Notes under the pieces: model-generated | The model's database searches: none | What the model was told of the DNA's origin: nothing | What the model saw: the letters and a program-made list of their open reading frames with translations, nothing else | In this document: in pieces, positions 25,336 to 33,346 of the stretch | Layout of the letters: each line of letters begins with the position of its first letter | Numbering within the stretch: position 1 is the first letter of the stretch | Translations under genes and position numbers: made by a program | Origin: Pelomonas sp036404855 | GTDB taxonomy: Bacteria; Pseudomonadota; Gammaproteobacteria; Burkholderiales; Burkholderiaceae_C | Length of the DNA stretch: 64,000 nt | Direction of reading: 5' to 3' | NCBI RefSeq assembly: GCF_036404855.1 | Contig: NZ_DASWYS010000374.1 | Span: 7,649 to 71,648, forward strand

Positions 25336-25367
25336 TCAGGGGGGTGAGGCGCCAGCCGTGAACGGCG

Positions 25368-25553
25368 TCACAGCACCAGGGCCAGGCGCTCCAGGATCAG
25401 CACGGCGAAGAAGGCCAAGCCGGCGATCAACGTCCATTTCATGATCACGATGCCCATGCGTCGCCAGCGTACCTGGCCGGTGGCGATGGACAGGGCGAAG
25501 CAGACGACGGCCGAGAACAGCAGCAGTCCGATGACGAGGCGGGCGATCAGCAT
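25368..25553 (-). CDS. Small two-helix membrane protein
   Basis: A 61-residue protein made of two hydrophobic helices (residues about 2-24 and 39-60) joined by a basic loop (GQVRWRRMGIVIMK). I do not recognise the family. Its start lies 10 bp after the lpxC stop, so it is probably co-transcribed with lpxC. A longer frame starting upstream would overlap lpxC and is not used. Confidence 0.6.
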   Translation of the reverse strand: MLIARLVIGLLLFSAVVCFALSIATGQVRWRRMGIVIMKWTLIAGLAFFAVLILERLALVL

Positions 25554-25563
25554 GCGAACGCGC

Positions 25564-26499
25564 TTACCAGGCCGGCGCCAGTTGGGCGAAGCCCTTGGGC
25601 GCGGCGCGGTCATCGTCGAAGCTGACGACCTCGTAAGCGGATTCGTCGGCCAGCAGTGCCCGCAGCAACTTGTTGTTCAACGCATGGCCGCCCTTGAACG
25701 AGGTGTAGGCAGCCAGCAATGGCATGCCGGCGACCTGCATGTCACCGATGGCATCGAGGATCTTGTGCTTGACGAACTCGTCGTCGTAGCGCAGACCTTC
25801 GGCGTTCAGCACCTTGTAGTCGTCGACGACGATGGCGTTGTCCATCGAGCCGCCCAGCGTCAGACCTCTTGAACGCATCAGGTCAATGTCGGCTGTCATG
25901 CCGAAGGTGCGCGCACGGGCGATCTCCTTCTTGTACTTGCCCGAACCCATGTCGAAGACGAACTGGCTGCCGGTGGCGGCCACGGCCGGGTTGTCGAACT
26001 CGATCTCGAAGCTCAGCGTATAGCCATGGTGGGGCTCCAGCCTGGCCCACATCAGCTTCTTGCCCTCGCCCTGACGAACCTCTACGGGCTTGTTCACCTT
26101 GAGGAAGCGCTTGGGCGCGTCCTGCATGACGATGCCGGCCGACTGCAGCAGGAAGACGAAGGCGGCGGCGGAGCCGTCCAGCACAGGCACCTCGTCGGCA
26201 TTGATGTCGATGACGAGGTTGTCCAGCCCGAGGCCGGCGCAGGCCGACAGCAGGTGCTCGATGGTCTGCACCTTTGGGGCGCCGGGGTCGCCGTTCGGGC
26301 TGATCGTGGTAGCCATGCGCGTGTCGCTGACCGACATGACGCCGACGGGGATGTCCACCGGCGGACACAGGTCCACGCGGCGAAAGACGATGCCGGTGTC
26401 CGGCGGCGCGGGGCGCAGCGTCAGCTCGACCTTCTGGCCGCTGTGGATGCCCACGCCTACGGCGCGCGTGATCGACTTCAGGGTGCGTTGCTTGAGCAT
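25564..26499 (-). CDS. lpxC: UDP-3-O-acyl-N-acetylglucosamine deacetylase
   Basis: A 311-residue zinc enzyme that performs the committed step of lipid A synthesis. The metal ligands H82 (EHLLSA), H245 and D249 (HKILDAIGD) and the general acid region H272 (GGHALNN) are all present, offset by about 7 from E. coli. The start is the Met of MLKQRTLKS; seven codons upstream remain open but are not conserved. lpxC normally follows ftsZ directly in proteobacteria; here a 5.5-kb block of other genes lies between them. Confidence 0.96.
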   Translation of the reverse strand: MLKQRTLKSITRAVGVGIHSGQKVELTLRPAPPDTGIVFRRVDLCPPVDIPVGVMSVSDTRMATTISPNGDPGAPKVQTIEHLLSACAGLGLDNLVIDINADEVPVLDGSAAAFVFLLQSAGIVMQDAPKRFLKVNKPVEVRQGEGKKLMWARLEPHHGYTLSFEIEFDNPAVAATGSQFVFDMGSGKYKKEIARARTFGMTADIDLMRSRGLTLGGSMDNAIVVDDYKVLNAEGLRYDDEFVKHKILDAIGDMQVAGMPLLAAYTSFKGGHALNNKLLRALLADESAYEVVSFDDDRAAPKGFAQLAPAW

Positions 26500-26516
26500 T
26501 CCCCGATTGTCCCGGA

Positions 26517-28481
26517 TCAAGCCTGGGCCTTGCGTTCCACGGGCAATCGCAAGGAGAGCCGGGTGCCGCTGCCCGGCGAGGAGTCGATACGCAGCTTGCC
26601 GCCCAGGCGCTGGGCGCGCTTGATCTGGCTCTTCAGACCGCGGCCGTGCTGGATGGTCTCCAGGTCGAAGCCAGCACCGTCGTCCTCGACGCGGATCTCG
26701 ACGTAGCTGCCGTGATGGCGCGTGACCATGCGCACGCGGCTGGCCTGGGCATGCTTGAGCACGTTGTTCAGCGCCTCCTGCATCAGCCGCAGCACGTGCA
26801 GCGCGTCAGGTGGCTCCAGCCACGGCAGGGGCGGCAGGTCCTGCACGTCCCATTCGAGCTTGAGCCCGCCCGTCTGCAGGCGCTTGCCGAGGCGGTAGCG
26901 CATCGTCGCCAGCAGAGAAACGAGGTCATGCCCGACAGGCTCCAGCGAATCGATCACCAGGCGCAGGTCATCCACGCATTCGCGCAGCACTTCGACGCAC
27001 TGCTCATGCGACATGCTGCCCTGCTCCATCGCCACAAGCGCCGACAGCAGCGACGAGCCGAGGCCATCGTGCATGTCGGCCATGATGCGCTGGCGTTCCA
27101 GCAGCAGCGCCTGCTGACGCTCGGCCTCGCGCAACTGGGCGTTCTGCATCTGCAGCACCGAAACCTGCTCTTCGAGGTCTTCCTGCAACTGGCTGTTTTC
27201 GGCTTTGACCTGCTCCACGGCGCCGACGTAGCGGCGCTGCACCGCGTGCAGGAAGCTGATCATGACGATCAACGTCGCGAATGGCATCAGGAAGAAGTGT
27301 TCCGGCCAGGCCCAGCCGGCCAGCACGGCGAGGTCGTGCCCGCCGATGAGCACGCTGACGATCAGCGCCACCGCCATGATGCGCAGCTCGGTGCGACGTT
27401 CGCGCCAGGCGAGGAAGGCGAGCCAGACCGTGCCGATGGCTGCGACGAAGGCTGTGACGACGTACTGCATGACGACCATGTCGAGCTGGCGCAGCCACAG
27501 CGGCACGCTGAGCAGGCTGACGAGCAGCACGCTTGCCGCCAGCGCCCACTCCAGCCACGGCAGCCGCCGGCTCGCGAAGCGCAGCGCGAACAGGAGCGCC
27601 GACAGCATCACCCAGCCCATGGATGCGTGTGTCGCCCACCAGAACCAGTCTTGCGCCACCGGCGAGGCCGGCAGGCTGACGTAGAAATGCAGGTTGCGCA
27701 CCATCCATGCCGCCGCACCGAGCGCGAACAGCCCGTAGATGGCCTCGCCAGGCCGACGCAGCCACAGTGTCAGGGCGAACAGGCCGAGCACGGCCAGCGT
27801 CAGGCTGACAGCCTGGGGCAAGCCGGTCTGGGCACGCACCCTCCACAGCCACTGCTTCTCCAGCGTGTCGCGCGGTCCGACCCAGATGCGGGACACCGCG
27901 TAATAGCTGCCTGCCGGCACCGGCAGGGCCACGACCAGATCCAGCCCCTGAGCACCGATGCCGGGTAGCGGCAGCCAGATCGGCTGCACCCATTGCTCGC
28001 GCTCCGCATGCTGGTTGTCCAGCAGCAGCTGCCAGCCCCGCTCGGTGCGCGCCAGCACGGCGGCCGACAGCGTGACCAGACGCGGCAGGTACAGCGCCAT
28101 GGCTTCGTCATGCCCGGCCGGCACATGCAGCCGGTACCAGCGCATCTGGTAGCCACGCGCGTCCGTGACCATGGCTGCCCCGGGACGGCTGCGCACGTCG
28201 GGCATGGCCACAGGCTGCCAGCCCGCCGCCGCCGCCGGCGGCAGCAGCTCAGGCGGGAGGCTCAGGTGGTCGCCGCCGGTCACCGTGTGATGGCGCAGCG
28301 CCCCCCACCAGGCATCGAGCTGGGCGCGCGTCCAGGCACTGGTCGCGAGTTCGGCGGGGGCGGCATCGTCGCCGGTGATGTGGGTGCTGGGCTGGGGCAG
28401 GCGTTGTGCCTGCACCGACAACCCGGCCAGCAGGGCAAGCCCCAGCAGCCAGCGGCGCAGCATCAGGCCCAGCTCAGGCAT
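26517..28481 (-). CDS. 7TM-DISM sensor histidine kinase (NarL/HisKA_3 type)
   Basis: A 654-residue membrane sensor. A signal peptide (residues 1-25) precedes a periplasmic beta-rich domain (to about 205) in which MRWYRLHVPAGHDEAMALYL is typical of the 7TMR-DISM extracellular domain. Seven hydrophobic helices follow (about 220-412), then a coiled coil rich in Gln/Glu (421-465). The HisKA_3 dimerisation domain has H471 (MADMHDGLGSS), and the ATPase has EALNNVLKHA and DDGAGF. Such kinases normally phosphorylate LuxR-type regulators, but none is encoded nearby, so it is an orphan here. The start is the ATG at the signal peptide, preceded closely by GGAG. Confidence 0.87.
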   Translation of the reverse strand: MPELGLMLRRWLLGLALLAGLSVQAQRLPQPSTHITGDDAAPAELATSAWTRAQLDAWWGALRHHTVTGGDHLSLPPELLPPAAAAGWQPVAMPDVRSRPGAAMVTDARGYQMRWYRLHVPAGHDEAMALYLPRLVTLSAAVLARTERGWQLLLDNQHAEREQWVQPIWLPLPGIGAQGLDLVVALPVPAGSYYAVSRIWVGPRDTLEKQWLWRVRAQTGLPQAVSLTLAVLGLFALTLWLRRPGEAIYGLFALGAAAWMVRNLHFYVSLPASPVAQDWFWWATHASMGWVMLSALLFALRFASRRLPWLEWALAASVLLVSLLSVPLWLRQLDMVVMQYVVTAFVAAIGTVWLAFLAWRERRTELRIMAVALIVSVLIGGHDLAVLAGWAWPEHFFLMPFATLIVMISFLHAVQRRYVGAVEQVKAENSQLQEDLEEQVSVLQMQNAQLREAERQQALLLERQRIMADMHDGLGSSLLSALVAMEQGSMSHEQCVEVLRECVDDLRLVIDSLEPVGHDLVSLLATMRYRLGKRLQTGGLKLEWDVQDLPPLPWLEPPDALHVLRLMQEALNNVLKHAQASRVRMVTRHHGSYVEIRVEDDGAGFDLETIQHGRGLKSQIKRAQRLGGKLRIDSSPGSGTRLSLRLPVERKAQA

Positions 28482-28570
28482 CTCCGTGACTTCTTCTAGG
28501 CATTGACATGGGCGCCAGCATGCCACACGGGGTACCGCTGCGGCGGCACCCATTCGGTCGGCGCCAGCCT

Positions 28571-29134
28571 TCAGCTGACGTCGACCGGCAGGCTCTTGCG
28601 CGCCGCCTCGCGCAGCTCGCGCGACAGGCCGGCGTCGCCCACGGCCCGCGAAAGCAGCAGCGCGCCAACTAGTGTGGACAGCATGGCCAGCGCCTGTTCG
28701 CGGCGCCCGACGGGATCTGTTGCGGGCATCTGCGTCTGCAACGTCGCGACCAGGCTCTCGACGCCTTCGCCGAAGACCTCGCGCACTTCCGACCCGCCAC
28801 GCGCCGCATCGCCGGCCAGCGCCACGAGGCCGCAGCCCGCGCCAATGTGGTCGCGATGGGTGTCGGACAGATAGGCCTTGACCCAGGCCGACAGGCTGCG
28901 GTCGGTCTGCTTCTTCCACTGCTCCCGGTTGGCCGCCAGCGCACGCCGGGTGGCCTGGGCGGCGAGGTCATCCTTCGAGTCGAAATGGCCGTAGAAGCCG
29001 CCGCGCGTCAGGCCGGCGGCCTGCATCAAGTCGTTCAGTCCGATGCCATCGAAGCCATGTTCGCGAAAGAGCTGGGCGGCGTTGTCGAGGATGCGTTCAC
29101 GGTTTTCTTCGGCCTGGGCGCGGCTGACCTTCAT
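28571..29134 (-). CDS. TetR/AcrR family repressor
   Basis: A 187-residue regulator. The N-terminal helix-turn-helix is clear: RERILDNAAQLFREHGFDGIG (positions 13-33), then LMQAAGLTRGGFYGHFDSKDDL. The ligand domain contains a Cys (GAGCGLVALAGD) as in YcdC/TetR_C_6-like members. It is divergent from the SDR-hydrolase-MFS operon, with two palindromes between them, so it probably represses that operon and itself. The frame is open far upstream, but the Met of MKVSRAQAEENRER fits the family. Confidence 0.9.
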   Translation of the reverse strand: MKVSRAQAEENRERILDNAAQLFREHGFDGIGLNDLMQAAGLTRGGFYGHFDSKDDLAAQATRRALAANREQWKKQTDRSLSAWVKAYLSDTHRDHIGAGCGLVALAGDAARGGSEVREVFGEGVESLVATLQTQMPATDPVGRREQALAMLSTLVGALLLSRAVGDAGLSRELREAARKSLPVDVS

Positions 29135-29174
29135 CTCGATCTCCTGAAGTTCTGGCGGATGTCGCTTGACTGAT

Positions 29175-29202
29175 TTTATATGTTGAACGACATTTATAAC
29201 AA
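29175..29202 (-). promoter_or_regulatory. Promoter of the tetR-type gene
   Basis: On the minus strand a -35 TTGTTA (29197-29202) and a -10 TATAAA (29175-29180) are spaced by 16 bp, about 40 bp upstream of the regulator's ATG. One of the two operators falls in the spacer, consistent with autorepression. Confidence 0.55.
29180..29193. promoter_or_regulatory. Operator-like palindrome 1 (imperfect)
   Basis: ATGTTG-AA-CGACAT: an inverted repeat with one mismatch and the same half-site and 2-bp centre as palindrome 2. It sits in the spacer of the regulator's promoter. Confidence 0.6.
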
Positions 29203-29203
29203 T

Positions 29204-29219
29204 CATGTCGACCGACATG
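29204..29219. promoter_or_regulatory. Operator-like palindrome 2 (perfect)
   Basis: CATGTCG-AC-CGACATG: a perfect 7-2-7 inverted repeat between the divergent genes, 32 bp before the SDR start. It shares the ATGTCG half-site with palindrome 1, so both probably bind the TetR-type protein. Confidence 0.68.
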
Positions 29220-29251
29220 AATAAACGTACCTCGTACCTGAAGGACCTGCC

Positions 29252-29947
29252 ATGAAGCTCAAGAACGCCGTCGTCTTCATCTCCGGCGCCAACCGCGGCC
29301 TCGGCCGCGCCTTCGCGGAGGCCGCACTCGCGGCCGGTGCCGCGAAGGTCTACGCCGCCGCCCGCGATCCAGGCCGCATCGACCTGCCCGGCGTCGTGCC
29401 CGTCGCGCTGGACGTCACCGACCCCGCCCAGGTCGCCGCCGCAGCGGCCCGCTGCACGGACGTGACGCTGCTCATCAACAACGCCGGCATCTCGCGCCAG
29501 GGTCGTTTGCTGGGCGACGGCGGCATGGCCGCCGCCCGTGCCGAACTCGAGACCAACTTCTTCGGCCCGTGGGCGCTGGCGCGCGCCTTCGCGCCGGTGC
29601 TGCAGGCCAACGCCGGCGGTGCGGTGCTGAACGTGCTGTCGGTGTTGAGCTGGGTGACTCTGCCGGACGTGGCCACGTATAGCGCCTCCAAGGCCGCTGC
29701 CTGGTCGCTGAGCAACGGCTTGCGCAACGAGCTGAAGGCCCAGGGCACGCAAGTGACCAGCCTGCACGTCGGCTACATGGACACTGACATGACGCATGGC
29801 CTGGAAGCCCCCAAGGCCGCACCTGCCGACGTGGCCCGCCTCGCGCTTGAAGGCGTCGAGGCCGGTGCCTTCGAGGTGCTGGCCGACGACCTCAGCCGCC
29901 AGGTCAAGCGCAGCCTGTCCAGCCCAACGCCGGCCTACGCTGGCTGA
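29252..29947 (+). CDS. SDR family oxidoreductase
   Basis: A 231-residue classical short-chain dehydrogenase. The cofactor loop is ISGANRGLG (Ser where Thr is common), followed by NNAG, a catalytic Ser in LSVLSW and YSASK as YxxxK. Substrate unknown. It leads an operon with an alpha/beta hydrolase and an MFS transporter, under the divergent TetR-type regulator. That layout suggests detoxification or degradation of a small organic compound plus export; this is inference. Confidence 0.88.
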   Translation: MKLKNAVVFISGANRGLGRAFAEAALAAGAAKVYAAARDPGRIDLPGVVPVALDVTDPAQVAAAAARCTDVTLLINNAGISRQGRLLGDGGMAAARAELETNFFGPWALARAFAPVLQANAGGAVLNVLSVLSWVTLPDVATYSASKAAAWSLSNGLRNELKAQGTQVTSLHVGYMDTDMTHGLEAPKAAPADVARLALEGVEAGAFEVLADDLSRQVKRSLSSPTPAYAG

Positions 29948-29961
29948 CAGGGAGCCCCACC

Positions 29962-30783
29962 ATGGTCGAGTCCCTTACCCTGGCCGCGCCGCTGGCGGCC
30001 CATGCCGACGGCCATCTGGCCGCCGCCCGCCATGCCTTCTCGGCGCCCGAGCGCGTGCCGCTGTCTGCCGATGAGCGCGCCGCGCTCTCCGGCGCCGCCG
30101 AGACGCCGCTGCGCCACGAGGGCCTCAAGCTCGCACGCTGGACGCTGGGCACGGGTCCGCGCGTGGTTCTCGTGCACGGCTGGAACAGCCGGGGCGCCCA
30201 CCTGCTGGCTCACGCGCAGGCCCTGGTGCATGCCAGCTTCTCCGTGACACTGTTCGACCTGCCCGGCCACGGCGACTCCGGCGGCCATGCAGCCAGCGTC
30301 GTCCACGCGGGCCGCGCGCTGCGCGCGGTGATGACCGACATCGGCGAGGTCCATGCAGTCGTCGGCCATTCCATGGGCTCAGCCGCCGCGCTGCTGGCTT
30401 TTGCGCACGGACTTCGGGTCAGGCGCAGCGTGCACCTGGCGGGCCCCTCGTCACTGACACCCATGGTCAAGGGCCTGGCCCGGACGCACGGCCTCGGCCC
30501 CGCCGACGCGGCGGCACTGGCGGGCTGGGTGGAGGGATTCATCGGCACCCGAATGGCCTACGTCGACCTGGAGCGCCTGAAGCACGGCCTGCGCCACCCC
30601 GGCCTCATCGTCCACGATCCCGACGACCGGACCGTCCCCTTCGCCGCGTCCGCGGCCTTGCACCAGGCCTGGCCCGGCTCGCGTCTGGAACCGGCCACAG
30701 GCCTGGGCCACAGAAGGCTGCTGGTCGACGCCGATGTCGTTGCCCGCAGCGTTGCCTTCGTGGCCGAGGGCTGGGCGCCATGA
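29962..30783 (+). CDS. Alpha/beta hydrolase
   Basis: A 273-residue alpha/beta-fold hydrolase. It has the oxyanion motif VLVHGWNSRG (about 69-78), nucleophile S137 in GHSMG, an Asp cluster VHDPDDRTVP (217-226) and H250 (GLGHRR), a complete triad. The ATG has an AGGGAG ribosome site. Its TGA overlaps the MFS start (ATGA). The substrate is likely an ester or thioester, but this cannot be specified. Confidence 0.87.
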   Translation: MVESLTLAAPLAAHADGHLAAARHAFSAPERVPLSADERAALSGAAETPLRHEGLKLARWTLGTGPRVVLVHGWNSRGAHLLAHAQALVHASFSVTLFDLPGHGDSGGHAASVVHAGRALRAVMTDIGEVHAVVGHSMGSAAALLAFAHGLRVRRSVHLAGPSSLTPMVKGLARTHGLGPADAAALAGWVEGFIGTRMAYVDLERLKHGLRHPGLIVHDPDDRTVPFAASAALHQAWPGSRLEPATGLGHRRLLVDADVVARSVAFVAEGWAP

Positions 30784-31964
30784 GCACCGTGCCCCGCTCC
30801 TGGCTGCTGACGCTGGCAGCACTGGCCGCGCTGGCGACGCTGTCCACCAACATCCTGCTGCCTTCCCTGCCGCTGATGGCACAGGCTCTGGGGCACAGCG
30901 AGGCGGCAATGACGGCGGTGCTGAGCCTCTTCCTCGCTGTGTTCGCCGTCGCGCAGTTGATCGTCGGCCCCCTGTCCGACCGTGTCGGCCGCAAGCCCGT
31001 GGTGCTCGGCGGGCTGGCCATCTTCATCGCGGGCAGCGCGGTCGGCGCGATGGCCAGCGACCTCCCCCTGCTGCTGGCCGGTCGTGCGCTGCAGGCCATG
31101 GGCGCCGCCGCGGCGTCGGTGCTGGCGCGGGCGGCCGCGCGTGACCGTTTCGAGGGCCCGCAACTCGCCGCGCTGCTCGGCCGCATCATGGTCGTCATGG
31201 CCGCGGCGCCGGGTTTCTCGCCATTGTTGGGCGGCCTGCTGCAAGCCGCCTTGGGCTGGCGGGCGCCGTTCGTGCTGCTGGTTCTGGCCGGCCTGGCGCT
31301 GACGGCAGCCTATGCGGGCATCGTCGGCGAAACCCTGCCCGCCGAGCGCCGCCTGCGACGACCCGCTGGCGCCTTGGCGCGCGGTTATGTCGTGCTGCTG
31401 GGAGATCCCCGTTTCATGCGCCCGGCGCTTGCGACGGCCGCCATCCTCGGGGCACTGTTCGCCTTCTTCGGCACGGCACCCCTGGTACTGGTGCGTGAGT
31501 ACCGCTTCTCGGCGCTTCAAGTGGGCCTGTTCTTCGCGACCACGGTTTTTGTCGTCTTCACCGCCGGACGAGCAGCACCGCACTGGGCAGCGCGCTGGGG
31601 TGGGCCTGCAGTGCTGAGCGTGGGAGCAGCACTGGCTTCCTGCGGCGGGCTGGTGATGCTGACTGGCGGCACGCTCGGCCTGACGAGCTTTGCAGCCGCC
31701 GCCTGCATCTTCTTGTTTGGCATGGGCCTGGTGTCGCCCACGGGCACGGCGCTGGCGCTGACGCCGTTCGCGGCCCAGGCCGGCCAAGCCTCGGCGTTGC
31801 TGGGGTTCCTGCAGATGGCCGCAGCGGCGGCGCTCACGACAGCGGCGGCAGCGCTGCCGGCAGCGCGCATGGACGCGCTGGCCCTCGTGCTCGTCGGTGG
31901 CGGGCTGCTGGCCTGGCTCGCCTGCCCGGCCAGGCCGTCCACCACCATCGCCGGCGCCCCTTAA
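30780..31964 (+). CDS. MFS transporter, Bcr/CflA drug-resistance type
   Basis: A 394-residue major facilitator with 12 predicted helices. The N-terminal half has the motif GPLSDRVGRKPVVLGG (about residue 62) typical of DHA1/Bcr-CflA exporters. It is translationally coupled to the hydrolase and is the last gene of the TetR-controlled unit, ending at a bidirectional hairpin. It probably exports the compound sensed by the regulator or a product of the two enzymes. Confidence 0.88.
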   Translation: MSTVPRSWLLTLAALAALATLSTNILLPSLPLMAQALGHSEAAMTAVLSLFLAVFAVAQLIVGPLSDRVGRKPVVLGGLAIFIAGSAVGAMASDLPLLLAGRALQAMGAAAASVLARAAARDRFEGPQLAALLGRIMVVMAAAPGFSPLLGGLLQAALGWRAPFVLLVLAGLALTAAYAGIVGETLPAERRLRRPAGALARGYVVLLGDPRFMRPALATAAILGALFAFFGTAPLVLVREYRFSALQVGLFFATTVFVVFTAGRAAPHWAARWGGPAVLSVGAALASCGGLVMLTGGTLGLTSFAAAACIFLFGMGLVSPTGTALALTPFAAQAGQASALLGFLQMAAAAALTTAAAALPAARMDALALVLVGGGLLAWLACPARPSTTIAGAP

Positions 31965-31969
31965 AAGCA

Positions 31970-31997
31970 AAAGGGCGAGCCGCAAGGCCCGCCCTTT
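31970..31997. terminator. Bidirectional terminator between MFS gene and ftsZ
   Basis: An 8-bp perfect stem AAAGGGCG / CGCCCTTT with a 12-base loop. A-rich and T-rich ends on both sides make it usable from either strand, and it lies directly between two convergent stop codons. It would end both the accessory operon and the long dcw transcript. Confidence 0.75.
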
Positions 31998-32017
31998 CAT
32001 CAACCGGAGCGTGTGGC

Positions 32018-33262
32018 TCAGTCGGCTTGCTTGCGCAGGAAGGCCGGAATCTCGATCTCGTCCATGCCGTTGGACGACAGCGCCTCGACCTTCGCGGCCG
32101 CGCTGCCCGAACGGCCGTGGCGCCAGACGCTCGGCACATTGGCGTTCGCGAAATCGCCGAGGCCCAGGCCCACGTTGGCCTGCTGGGGCTGCCCGGAAGC
32201 CGGCGCTGCCATCGCGACGGCCTGCGTCAGCACGGGCATGCCATCGGTCCCGTTGCGCACGACGGACTGGGTCTGCACCACCTGCAGGGGCGCCTGCTGG
32301 CGGGCGCGGCCCGCAGTCAGGCCGGTGGCGATGACGGTCACACGCAGCGCGTCGCCCAGGCCTTCGTCATAAGCGGTGCCGTAGATGATGTGCGCTTCTT
32401 CCGAGGCGTAACGCTTGATCGCGTTCATCGCATTGCGCGACTCGCTGAGCTTGAAGTTGCTGCGACTCGCGGCGATCAGCACCAGCACGCCACGCGCGCC
32501 CGACAGGTCAATACCTTCCAGCAGCGGGCAGGCCACGGCGGCTTCGGCAGCCTTGGTGGCGCGATCCGGACCGGTGGCCTGCGCCGTGCCCATCATGGCC
32601 TTGCCGGGCTCGCTCATCACAGTCTTGACGTCTTCGAAGTCGACGTTGACCAGGCCGGGGATGTGGATGATGTCGGAAATGCCGCCAACTGCGTTCTTCA
32701 GCACGTCATTGGCATGCGCGAAGGCCTGATCCTGCGTGACGTCGTCACCCAGGACGTCGAGCAGCTTGTCGTTCAACACGACGATCAGCGAGTCCACATT
32801 GGCCTCCAGCTCGGCCAGGCCGTTGTCGGCCGCCTTGGCGCGGCGACCACCCTCGAATTCGAAGGGTTTGGTGACGACGCCCACCGTCAGGATGCCCATT
32901 TCCTTGGCAACGCGTGCAATCACCGGTGCGGCGCCCGTGCCGGTACCGCCACCCATGCCGGCGGTGATGAACAGCATATTGGCGCCGGCGATGGATTCGC
33001 GAATGCGGTTTTCTGCCTCTTCGGCGGCGGCCTTGCCCATCTCGGGTTTGGCGCCAGCGCCCAGGCCGGAGGTCCCGAGTTGAAGCAATTGGTCGGCCTT
33101 GGAGCGGTTGAGCGCCTGCGCGTCGGTATTCGCGCAGATGAATTCAACCCCTTGAACGCCCTGGGCGATCATGTGGTCCACGGCGTTGCCGCCACCACCA
33201 CCGACCCCGATCACCTTGATTTGGGTGCCTTGGTCAAACTCTTCGATCATCTCGATGGGCAT
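32018..33262 (-). CDS. ftsZ: Cell division protein FtsZ
   Basis: A 414-residue tubulin-like GTPase that forms the division ring. It has the N-terminal VIGVGGGGGNAV, the tubulin signature GGGTGTGAAP (104-113) and the T7-type segment NVDFEDVKTVM. A variable linker precedes the C-terminal binding peptide EIPAFLRKQ, which docks FtsA and ZipA. Its own ribosome site (AGGAGG) is strong. It closes the dcw cluster, 84 bp after ftsA; that gap is AT-rich and may hold a dedicated ftsZ promoter. Confidence 0.98.
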   Translation of the reverse strand: MPIEMIEEFDQGTQIKVIGVGGGGGNAVDHMIAQGVQGVEFICANTDAQALNRSKADQLLQLGTSGLGAGAKPEMGKAAAEEAENRIRESIAGANMLFITAGMGGGTGTGAAPVIARVAKEMGILTVGVVTKPFEFEGGRRAKAADNGLAELEANVDSLIVVLNDKLLDVLGDDVTQDQAFAHANDVLKNAVGGISDIIHIPGLVNVDFEDVKTVMSEPGKAMMGTAQATGPDRATKAAEAAVACPLLEGIDLSGARGVLVLIAASRSNFKLSESRNAMNAIKRYASEEAHIIYGTAYDEGLGDALRVTVIATGLTAGRARQQAPLQVVQTQSVVRNGTDGMPVLTQAVAMAAPASGQPQQANVGLGLGDFANANVPSVWRHGRSGSAAAKVEALSSNGMDEIEIPAFLRKQAD

Positions 33263-33286
33263 ATCAACCTCCTAACTGCTGCAATT

Positions 33287-33298
33287 GTGCCTTGGCAC
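33287..33298. promoter_or_regulatory. Small palindrome in the ftsA-ftsZ gap
   Basis: GTGCC-TT-GGCAC, a 5-2-5 perfect inverted repeat about 25 bp upstream of the ftsZ start in an unusually AT-rich gap. It could be an mRNA hairpin or a protein site affecting ftsZ expression. No firm promoter is visible. Confidence 0.3.
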
Positions 33299-33346
33299 TC
33301 AATGAATGAATAGCTGCTGAAACAAATTTTTCGTGGTTTTGGGGGG

